NCBI RefSeq assembly: GCF_000621665.1
Contig: NZ_JHXQ01000004.1
Location: 248,001-312,000 of the forward strand
Direction of reading: 5' to 3'
DNA from: Allorhizobium undicola ORS 992 = ATCC 700741
GTDB taxonomy: Bacteria; Pseudomonadota; Alphaproteobacteria; Rhizobiales; Rhizobiaceae
DNA length: 64,000 bases
The position numbers and the translations under genes were made by a program. The notes beneath the pieces were generated by a model. That model did not search any database, had not been told where the DNA came from, and saw only the letters and a program-made list of their open reading frames with translations. Positions within the stretch are counted from its first letter, which is position 1. Each line of letters begins with the position of its first letter. Shown piece by piece: positions 55,548 through 64,000 of this stretch.

Positions 55548-55961
55548 TCAGTGCAGCGTTTCCTCGCCCACTTCCGGCGCGGCCCACATTTTTTCAATGT
55601 TGTAGAACTCGCGGATTTCCGGACGGAAAACGTGGATGATGATGTCTCCGGTGTCGATCAGCACCCAGTCACCGGCTTCCAGACCCTCGACGCGCGGTGC
55701 GCCGAAGCCTTCATCCTTCATGTCGGTGACGAGATGTTCGCAGATCGCCGCGACATGACGGTTCGAGCGTCCGGATACGACCACCATGTAGTCGCCCAGC
55801 GCCGATTTTCCGGCAATGTCGATGGAAACGATGTCTTCGGCTTTTGAGTCCTCAAGACTTGCGAGGACCAGCTCAAGGGCGCGGGCTGCGGCATCGGCGC
55901 CACGTTCCGGGCTCTGCGGGAGTGAACGGGTTGTTCTTCCCTTGGCGTGTACTGTTGTCAG
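55548..55961 (-). CDS. rsfS: Ribosomal silencing factor RsfS, apparently starting at CTG
   Basis: Binds uL14 and blocks subunit joining during starvation. The core about 30-125 has LELVLASLEDSKAEDIVSID, GDYMVVVSGRSNRHVAAI and WVLIDTGDIIIHVFRPEIREFYNIEKMW. The frame has no ATG, GTG or TTG between 56039 (GTG) and deep inside the domain. At CTG 55961, GGAAAGGA lies 6 bases upstream, the best ribosome-binding site in the region. That gives 137 residues (LTTVHAKGRTTRSLPQ), a normal size. The GTG 56039 start would add a Cys-rich 26-residue leader with no Shine-Dalgarno. It lies in the string proB-proA-nadD-rsfS-rlmH. Confidence 0.9.
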   Translation of the reverse strand: MTTVHAKGRTTRSLPQSPERGADAAARALELVLASLEDSKAEDIVSIDIAGKSALGDYMVVVSGRSNRHVAAICEHLVTDMKDEGFGAPRVEGLEAGDWVLIDTGDIIIHVFRPEIREFYNIEKMWAAPEVGEETLH

Positions 55962-56074
55962 TGTTCGTCCTTTCCGTGAATAACAGCACCTCTTCGACTC
56001 ACGGACACCACATCCGTGGGCACAATGAAAAGGTGGCACTGATTGGTTAATCTTTCAAGAGCAGCCCGCTGCAA

Positions 56075-56638
56075 TCAACCACTCATGTCCCGGATTGCGG
56101 TGGAACTCAGCGTGGAGCGCGGGCCGTGGATAAAGGTCCAGGCTGGCGGCTTTTGCCGCCACAATACCCCGGCATCGTCTTCATCATGGCGGGCGCGCTC
56201 AAAGGCATGGGCCATTTTCGAGGACAGATAGGCAAGTGTCGCACCCGGCCGGTCTATGACGGCAATGGGAAAGGTCTGCGCGATCGTCCTCCAGTTCTGC
56301 CAGTGATGGAAGGTCTTGAGGTTGTCGGCGCCCATGATCCATATGAAATGGGCATTGCGGTTGCGCTTCTTCACCTGCTCAAGCGTGCGAGCGGTAAAAC
56401 TGGTCCCGAGCCCCCTTTCGAAGGCCGTAACCTTTATGCGCGGATCCGACGCCATGGCTTCACACAGCGCAATACGCTCTGAAAGCGGCTTCAGGCCATT
56501 TCGCGCCTTCAGGGGATTGCCCGGCGTCACCATCCACCAGAGCTGGTCCAGGCGAAGACGCCGCAAGGCGATCTCCGCCACCAGCCTGTGGCCCTCATGC
56601 GGCGGATTGAAGGAGCCGCCGAACAGGCCAACCACCAT
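56075..56638 (-). CDS. nadD: Nicotinate-mononucleotide adenylyltransferase NadD
   Basis: Adenylates nicotinate mononucleotide in NAD synthesis. 187 residues from ATG 56638 (GGAG 8 bases upstream). The nucleotidyltransferase HIGH-type motif is GLFGGSFNPPHEGH, with WWMVTPGNPLK, IWIMGADNLKTFHHW and the C-terminal RSTLSSTAIRDM (the ISSTxIR motif). Longer in-frame starts at 56659 and 56722 exist; the last would overlap proA by 26 bp but has no ribosome-binding site. It lies between proA and rsfS on the same strand. Confidence 0.95.
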   Translation of the reverse strand: MVVGLFGGSFNPPHEGHRLVAEIALRRLRLDQLWWMVTPGNPLKARNGLKPLSERIALCEAMASDPRIKVTAFERGLGTSFTARTLEQVKKRNRNAHFIWIMGADNLKTFHHWQNWRTIAQTFPIAVIDRPGATLAYLSSKMAHAFERARHDEDDAGVLWRQKPPAWTFIHGPRSTLSSTAIRDMSG

Positions 56639-56696
56639 GCCCCGCTCCGTATGCGGCATGGTGAGATGGCGAAAGGACAGGCGATCTTCTTCCACG

Positions 56697-57972
56697 TCAG
56701 CGCCGGGTCTGACCGGTGCCATGAACGCGGTATTTGAAGGAGGTGAGCTGCTCTACCCCCACCGGCCCGCGCGCGTGCATCTTGCCGGTGGCGATGCCAA
56801 TTTCCCCGCCCATGCCGAATTCGCCACCATCGGCAAACTGCGTCGAGGCATTGTGCAGCAGAATGGCCGAATCCACCTCGTTGAAAAAGCGGTCCACCAC
56901 CGCGCTATCCTCGGCGATAACCGCTTCGGTATGGCTGGAGGAATAGGTGGCGATATGATCGATGGCGCCCTGAATTCCATCCACCAGCTTCACCGAAATG
57001 ATGGCGTCCAGATATTCCGTGCGCCAGTCCTCTTCCACGGCAGGTTTGGCAGCAGGCAGAGCGGCCATGACTTCGCTCGTGCCACGTACCTCGCAGTCCG
57101 CAGCCGCCAGAGCTTCGACAATCGGCTTCAGATGCGTGCTGGCCGCGCCCGCATCGACCAGCAGCGTCTCCGCAGAGCCGCAAATACCGGTACGGCGCAT
57201 CTTGGCATTGACCACAATGGCCTTGGCCATCTCCAGATCGGCGGATTTATCGACATAGACATGGCAAAGCCCTTCCAGATGCGCAAATACCGGCACACGC
57301 GCTTCCGCCTGCACGCGGGCAACCAGGCTCTTGCCGCCACGCGGCACGATCACGTCCACCGTGCCATTCAGGCCGGAGAGCAAGGCGCCCACAGCGGCAC
57401 GATCGGTTGTCGGCACAAGCTGAATGGCCGTTTCCGGCAGACCTGCCTGTTGCAACCCCTTGACGAGGGCCGCGTGAATGGCGCGGGAGGAATGCACGGA
57501 ATCCGAACCGCCTCGCAAAATAACCGCATTGCCTGACTTCAGGCAAAGCGCACCTGCATCCGCCGTCACGTTAGGGCGGCTTTCATAGATCACGCCAATC
57601 ACGCCAAGCGGGGTGCGCACGCGCTCGATCTTCAGCCCATTGGGTCGCTCCCAGGCGGCAATCACGTCTCCAACCGGATCTTTCAGCGCGGCAACCTCAC
57701 GCAGCGCCGCGGCAATATCGTCGATGCGCGCATCGTTCAATGTCAGCCGGTCCAGAAAGGATGCCGCCACATTGGTGGCCTTCGCCGCCGCCAGATCCTT
57801 TGCATTCGCAGCCAGGATGTCGGCCTTGGCGGCAAGAATAGAATCCGCCATGGCCATCAGTGCGGCATTCTTCACCGCGCTGGATGCCCCGGCCAATGGT
57901 CGAGCGGCAGCCCTGGCATTGCGACCGATGGTCAACATCAGCGTGTCGATGTCTTCTGCCTTGGCAACCACG

Positions 57973-57980
<8 letters not shown>
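56697..57980 (-). CDS. proA: Gamma-glutamyl phosphate reductase ProA
   Basis: Second enzyme of proline synthesis; it reduces glutamyl-5-phosphate to glutamate semialdehyde with NADPH. 427 residues, the family length. It has [45 protein letters not shown] and the catalytic Cys in [16 protein letters not shown] 57980 has AAGGA 8 bases upstream and overlaps the proB stop (ATGCTTGA), so translation is coupled. The frame extends to 58010 without support. Note that the degradative enzyme putA lies 20 kb away. Confidence 0.97.
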
Positions 57981-60251
<2,271 letters not shown>

Positions 60252-60313
60252 TCAGGATATTTCGGGATTGCGGCCATCGTTATCGCCGCTCGACGCTGAG
60301 GTCAAAGAGTATC

Positions 60314-61174
60314 GTGCGCTTCGTATCTTACAACATTCAATATGGCTTCGGTCTGGACGGCAATTATGACCCCGAACGTATCGCCAGAAGCCTGACTGGC
60401 GCCGACATCATCGCCCTTCAGGAGGTGACGCGCGGATGGCCCCTTAACAATGGTGCCGATCTGCCGGAGATTTTTGCCGGTTATTTCCCGGATTACCATT
60501 GGGTCTACGGACCTGCCTGCGACCTTCACGGGTCGTCCGAACTGATTGGCGGACGCCGCATCGACCGGCGATGCCAGTTTGGCAACATGGTGCTGTCGCG
60601 CTGGCCTATTCTCAGCAATCGTCTGTTGCTTTTGCCGCGCACGCGCACTTTCGAAAAGCTGAACATGCAGCGCGGCGCGACAGAAGCGTTGATTGACGCG
60701 CCCGGCGGCCCGTTGCGCGTCTATTCGGTTCACCTCGATCACGTTTCGCCGGATGAACGCATCGCCCAGATCCACGCGCTGATCGCACGCGCCATCGGTT
60801 TCAGTCGCGAGGGCGGCGCCATGAGCGGCGGTGATCAGTTTCATCTGCCCCGACCACCCTTGACGGAAGACTTTCTGCTGATGGGCGACTTCAACATGGA
60901 GCCGGAATCGCCTGAATATTGCCAGATGGCCGGAACGCTGGACCGCTATTACGGACGGACCGTGCGTGCCGATGTGCCCACCGATGCGTTGGCGCATATT
61001 GGCCGCATCACGCCCGACAGCCATAGCTGGATCAACGTGTCGCGACCGCAACAGCGCATGTTGCTGGATTATTGTTTTGTCAGCGGCTCTCTGGTTCATC
61101 GTCTCAAGGATGGCTGGATCGACTATGATGCACAGGGCTCGGACCACCTGCCGGTCTGGGTTGAGTTCGGGTAG
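60314..61174 (+). CDS. Endonuclease/exonuclease/phosphatase-family protein
   Basis: About 286 residues with the Mg-dependent EEP (DNase I-like) fold. It has RFVSYNIQYGFGLDG (Asn), ADIIALQEVTRGWPL (metal Glu), VYSVHLDHVSPDER, LLMGDFNMEPESPEY (GDFN) and GSDHLPVWVEF (Asp-His). All catalytic positions are present. It lacks exonuclease III-specific regions, so the substrate could be a phosphodiester in DNA, RNA or lipid. GTG 60314 is chosen because upstream codons overlap the divergent obg gene and show no family similarity. Start moderately sure. Confidence 0.88.
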   Translation: MRFVSYNIQYGFGLDGNYDPERIARSLTGADIIALQEVTRGWPLNNGADLPEIFAGYFPDYHWVYGPACDLHGSSELIGGRRIDRRCQFGNMVLSRWPILSNRLLLLPRTRTFEKLNMQRGATEALIDAPGGPLRVYSVHLDHVSPDERIAQIHALIARAIGFSREGGAMSGGDQFHLPRPPLTEDFLLMGDFNMEPESPEYCQMAGTLDRYYGRTVRADVPTDALAHIGRITPDSHSWINVSRPQQRMLLDYCFVSGSLVHRLKDGWIDYDAQGSDHLPVWVEFG

Positions 61175-61241
61175 GGCGGTCCTTCATTCGGCAAAGTCTG
61201 AAACCTGTGAAGACAGCTCGCTTTCGCCCTGAGGGAAAACC

Positions 61242-61271
61242 CTGGATGCGCACCGTGAAGCACGCATCCAG
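61242..61271. terminator. Possible hairpin between convergent genes
   Basis: CTGGATGCG / CGCATCCAG with a 12-base loop, between the EEP-family gene and the GNAT gene. No T-run, so a terminator role is weak. Confidence 0.35.
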
Positions 61272-61275
61272 CCGG

Positions 61276-61857
61276 TCATGCACCCTTGGGACGCCGGAAA
61301 TCCTGCGCCTGTAGCCGGCTATCAATCAGCGGAACCATGGCATTGCGGGCAAGGCTGAAAACATCGCGGCAATCGAGCAGTTCAAAACCCAGCCTCTCCT
61401 GGAGCCGCAGCGATGCAGCATTATCGGCAAAGGCGCCTGAATGCACCTCGCCATCCGGCATACGGCGCAGGAACCGGTCGAGAGCCGCACCCACTGCCTC
61501 TGTCATCAGGCCCTGCCCCCAATAAAACCGGTTCAGCCAGTAACCGAGATGCCACTGACCGTGACGAAGCTCCAGACTGACCGAACCGATATGCAGATCA
61601 TCGCCCTCGGTGATGGCCAGATGCCAATCCGCAAGCCTGCCGGAGCAGGTCCGCCGCAGCCAATCCCGCGCATCCTCCGGATGGTAAGGCATGGGAACGC
61701 GGCTTAACATCCGCGTCACCTGCCAGTCATTCAGTGAGGCCGCCATGGCATCGGCATCCGTCATGCGGTGCGGGCGAAGCACCAGCCTTCTGGTTTCGAT
61801 GATCGGGCAGGGGCCGGGAGCGGCAATCGCGCGCGGCCGTTCGAGAAGGGCGTTCAT
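61276..61857 (-). CDS. GNAT acetyltransferase, RimJ/RimL type, copy 1
   Basis: 193 residues with ETRRLVLRPHRMTDADAMA at the start, HLAITEGDDLHIGSVSLEL, HLGYWLNRFYWGQGLMTEAV (acetyl-CoA pyrophosphate loop QGLMTEA) and ADNAASLRLQERLGFELL. These are typical of ribosomal-protein-alanine or general N-acetyltransferases. Start ATG 61857 overlaps the upstream GNAT stop (ATGA), so both are co-translated. The substrate is not predictable. Confidence 0.88.
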   Translation of the reverse strand: MNALLERPRAIAAPGPCPIIETRRLVLRPHRMTDADAMAASLNDWQVTRMLSRVPMPYHPEDARDWLRRTCSGRLADWHLAITEGDDLHIGSVSLELRHGQWHLGYWLNRFYWGQGLMTEAVGAALDRFLRRMPDGEVHSGAFADNAASLRLQERLGFELLDCRDVFSLARNAMVPLIDSRLQAQDFRRPKGA

Positions 61858-62492
61858 CGCATTTCCCCCCAGCTCTTGAGCGACATCCAGGTCTTGCGGT
61901 CAAGCCGATACCACTCCACCGGCATCATGCCCCGGCCCGCCAGATGCGCGACCATTCCGCTGCCCTGAAACTGAAAGCCGCTCTTCTGAATAACGCGCCT
62001 TGCAGCAACATTGGTCACACGGCAACGGGCATCGAGAAAGCTTATATCTTCCCGAGTGCGGAAAGCCATGTCGATCAACGCATGGGCTGCTTCCGTGGCA
62101 TAGCCGTTGTTCCAATAGGGTTCGCCCAGCCAATAGCCAAGCTCCAGCGTTTCGGCATCATTCACATGCGGTTCGAGCGCGCAGCAACCCAGAAATTCGC
62201 CATTCTCGGCTTTCGTGATGGCATAGACGCACTTGCCAATCTCGCCGAGATTGGAACGTCGCACGAAATCTGCGGCGTCCGTCGCCGTATACGGGTGCGG
62301 CATACGCGACACCATGGAGGCAATGGCGGCGTTGTTGGCAAGATGGGCAAGGGCGTCAATGTCTTCTACGTGCGGCGCGCGCAAAACGAGCCGCTGCGAC
62401 AAGAGAACAGGGCAACTCGACCTTAACCGATCCGGCCTCAACCGATCGTCGGGCGACCGTGATTGGTCATCCCTCAACATTATGCTTTGCAT
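61854..62492 (-). CDS. GNAT acetyltransferase, RimJ/RimL type, copy 2
   Basis: 212 residues, related to the downstream copy: SQRLVLRAPHVEDIDALAHL, FLGCCALEPH, ELGYWLGEPYWNNGYATEAA (acetyl-CoA loop; GNGYxTEA class with NN) and CRVTNVAARRVIQKSGF. AAGGAG stands 8 bases before ATG 62492. The first ~30 residues are charged and not conserved in the family. The tandem, overlapping pair suggests duplication or related substrates. It is separated from rpmA by a terminator. Confidence 0.88.
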   Translation of the reverse strand: MQSIMLRDDQSRSPDDRLRPDRLRSSCPVLLSQRLVLRAPHVEDIDALAHLANNAAIASMVSRMPHPYTATDAADFVRRSNLGEIGKCVYAITKAENGEFLGCCALEPHVNDAETLELGYWLGEPYWNNGYATEAAHALIDMAFRTREDISFLDARCRVTNVAARRVIQKSGFQFQGSGMVAHLAGRGMMPVEWYRLDRKTWMSLKSWGEMR

Positions 62493-62524
62493 GGTTCAGT
62501 CTCCTTCAGGTTGAAAAGAGGTCA

Positions 62525-62566
62525 AAGAAAAAGGGAAGGTGGGTGACGTCCCATCTTCCCTTTTTG
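62525..62566 (-). terminator. Terminator of the rplU-rpmA operon
   Basis: AAAAAGGGAAGGTGGG (from 62528) pairs with CCCATCTTCCCTTTTT with one G-T pair, and has a T-run on the minus strand. It lies between rpmA and the GNAT pair. Confidence 0.85.
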
Positions 62567-62631
62567 CTTTGCTGAACCTGCTACGGTCAGCCGGGTCGAT
62601 GAGACGCCGGCTGATTTAACGCGCTACCGGC

Positions 62632-62904
62632 TTATTCCGCGGCTTCCGCCGTTTTCGGCATAACGGACACGAATACGCGGCCGTTGGACTTCGTACGGTA
62701 CGTCACATTGCCGGCGGAAAGTGCAAAGAGGGTATGGTCCTTGCCCATGCCGACATTTGCGCCCGGATGCCACTGCGTGCCGCGCTGACGAACGATGATG
62801 TTGCCCGGAATGACGACTTCGCCGCCAAACTTCTTCACGCCAAGGCGCTTGGATTCAGAATCGCGACCGTTACGCGAGGAACCGCCAGCTTTTTTGTGTG
62901 CCAT
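62632..62904 (-). CDS. rpmA: Ribosomal protein bL27
   Basis: Large-subunit protein whose N-terminus reaches the peptidyl-transferase centre. 90 residues beginning [20 protein letters not shown], with [19 protein letters not shown] and [22 protein letters not shown] stands before ATG 62904. It is downstream of rplU in the standard L21-L27 operon. Confidence 0.98.
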   Translation of the reverse strand: MAHKKAGGSSRNGRDSESKRLGVKKFGGEVVIPGNIIVRQRGTQWHPGANVGMGKDHTLFALSAGNVTYRTKSNGRVFVSVMPKTAEAAE

Positions 62905-62941
62905 TGGAGTTCTCCTTTAAACCTTGTTCTCGTTGACCGGA

Positions 62942-63256
62942 TTACGCAGCGACGATGTCGGTGATGCGTACGACGGTGTGATGCTGACGATGACCGCGCG
63001 AACGCTTGGAGTTCTGGCGACGACGCTTCTTGAAGGCGATAACCTTCTTGCCGCGGGTCTGCTCGACAACTTCAGCCTTCACGGTTGCACCGGCAACGAA
63101 AGGAGCGCCAAACTTGGCATCAGCGCCTTCGCCAACAACGAGAACCTCGGTGAATTCGATGGTTGCACCAGCTTCGGCTTCCAGCTTTTCGATGGTCAGC
63201 ACGTCGTTGGCACTTACGCGGTACTGCTTACCGCCGGTCTTGATGACTGCGAACAT
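62942..63256 (-). CDS. rplU: Ribosomal protein bL21
   Basis: 104-residue large-subunit protein. It has [20 protein letters not shown] at the start, [20 protein letters not shown], and the basic loop [20 protein letters not shown] that inserts in 23S rRNA. First gene of rplU-rpmA. The 276-bp leader up to the tRNA gene shows no recognised riboregulator. Confidence 0.98.
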   Translation of the reverse strand: MFAVIKTGGKQYRVSANDVLTIEKLEAEAGATIEFTEVLVVGEGADAKFGAPFVAGATVKAEVVEQTRGKKVIAFKKRRRQNSKRSRGHRQHHTVVRITDIVAA

Positions 63257-63532
63257 TTTTTAACCTTTCATGTTCGTTCCGGCTCTTCTCACAGAAGCAA
63301 GAGGCCGTCTTTTTGCCAGTCGGAATGGCAGGCGAACCCACCAGCGAAACTCCACCCCTGGGTGAAGAACGGTTAGACGCAGTTATCCACATCTAAAGTC
63401 ACGCTGCGGATACGCGACACCTCCGACGCTGTCAAGGCAAAAGCCCGGAATTTTCGATATTTATCTCTTGCCAGCCGCCCGAATGATGGCTATGAAGCCC
63501 CCCGCACCGACAGGGTGCCGACCAGATTACCC

Positions 63533-63622
63533 GGAGAGGTGGCTGAGTGGTCGAAAGCACCGCACTCGAAATGCGGCATACGGGCAACCGTATCGTGGGT
63601 TCGAATCCCACCCTCTCCGCCA
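63533..63622 (+). tRNA. tRNA-Ser (anticodon CGA)
   Basis: Ninety bases with acceptor stem GGAGAGG/CCTCTCC and discriminator G plus encoded CCA. The D-arm is GGCTGAGTGGTCGAAAG. The anticodon stem CCGCA/TGCGG has loop CTCGAAA, giving CGA for UCG codons. A long class II variable arm (CATACGGGCAACCGTATCG) and GGTTCGAATCC in the T-arm follow. Its 3' end is a plausible integration site for the sequence that follows. Confidence 0.97.
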
Positions 63623-63777
63623 TTTGGGTTTCACTCCCCGCCGCTTGCCCCGCAAATCCTTGGATTTTCACATAAAGTCTCCGGTTGCCTGCGGCCTTAC
63701 CGGGAGCAGAAAACATGCGGGTATCGCGCGGGGTACACACTGGGGTATCGCTGGAGCCATCGAATGGCGGCACTGAA

Positions 63778-64000
63778 TGTCAATCGGCGTTGTAACGGGA
63801 CCCCTTATCGGCTCCCAAAAGGGACCCCTGCCTCTGGTTGCATCGGGTCAGCGCGCGTAGGCCCGGAGCTCTCCATTTAGCGCAGGGGCCTGCGGGCGCG
63901 GGTTGTTTGTCTTTTCGGCTTTAGCTTTGAGAGCGGTTTTTAAAGCGCCAGGATTCGTTCCCGGTTTCCACGATCTCGCAATGGTGGGTGAGCCTGTCGA
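63778..64000 (-). mobile_element. IS21-family insertion sequence, one end (runs off window)
   Basis: Terminus TGTCAATCGGCG begins at 63778. Behind it lie repeated GGGACCCC blocks (63797-63804 and 63821-63828), like the multiple terminal repeats of IS21 elements. The istB 3' end follows with its stop about 140 bp inside. The rest of the element lies beyond base 64000. Confidence 0.75.
63921..64000 (-). CDS. istB: IstB-type IS21 helper ATPase, C-terminal fragment (cut by window)
   Basis: The last 26 residues are visible on the minus strand: DRLTHHCEIVETGNESWRFK, then NRSQS and a stop at 63921-63923. LLDRLTHHC-IxETGN-SWRFK is the conserved C-terminal end of IS21-family IstB proteins, DnaA-like ATPases that regulate the IstA transposase. 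The start and most of the gene lie outside the window. Confidence 0.8.
   Translation of the reverse strand, partial: DRLTHHCEIVETGNESWRFKNRSQS

Noticed and set aside
63764-63880. Frame beginning MAALNVNRR after tRNA-Ser
   Set aside because: From the fifth codon on it reads through the IS21 terminal repeats, so it is not an intact gene; only its first codons may be an integrase remnant.

Overview
The window looks like one chromosomal stretch of a high-GC alphaproteobacterium of the order Rhizobiales, most likely the Brucella/Ochrobactrum (Brucellaceae) group. This rests on the FdxA, IspG, ProA, Obg and PutA sequences, on the order proB-proA-nadD-rsfS-rlmH beside obg-rpmA-rplU, on an Irr-type iron box in front of bfr, and on dispersed intergenic palindromes that I associate with this group. 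The genus is inference; no database was searched. Genes are dense on both strands, and most long antisense ORFs are GC-driven shadows.

Left part (1-16.5 kb): the 3' part of ftsK, lolA and xth, then a capsule/K-antigen-type cluster of the rhizobial rkp-1 kind. It has two divergent paralogous KpsS-like genes (candidate Kdo transferases), a KDSR-like short-chain reductase, an alpha-oxoamine synthase (RkpG type) and a 2.5-kaa iterative type I polyketide synthase with no thioesterase (RkpA type). PKS, PLP-dependent chain release and 3-keto reduction follow the logic of sphinganine-analogue synthesis, so the cluster may build a sphingoid-like lipid anchor for a Kdo-linked surface glycan.

16.7-39.4 kb is mostly housekeeping: an MFS transporter, ispG, an OmpA lipoprotein, the polyhydroxybutyrate set phaB-phaA and divergent phaR, rpmF, a GST, mtgA, ispA, a LysE exporter, two tiny membrane or lipoprotein genes, a SUV3-like helicase with S4 protein, fdxA and carD, a flavoprotein, and putA with a divergent Lrp-type regulator.

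39.8-51.4 kb is a complete chemosensory operon (HD-GYP response regulator, STAS, CheY, CheA, CheW, transmembrane MCP, CheW, CheR, CheB; starts and stops mostly overlap). It is followed by a ParA-like ATPase, a soluble protein with a degenerate chemoreceptor tip and a CheZ-like helix, and an unrecognised 53-aa ORF. ParA beside a soluble receptor-like protein suggests partitioning of a cytoplasmic array.

51.8-63.3 kb: htpG, bfr and bfd (iron storage and release), rlmH, rsfS (apparently a CTG start), nadD, proA, proB, obg, an exonuclease/endonuclease-family protein, two GNAT acetyltransferases, rpmA and rplU. The right end has tRNA-Ser(CGA), a possible integration boundary, and the end of an IS21-family element carrying the 3' end of istB. 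Three families of short palindromic repeats are scattered through the intergenic gaps.
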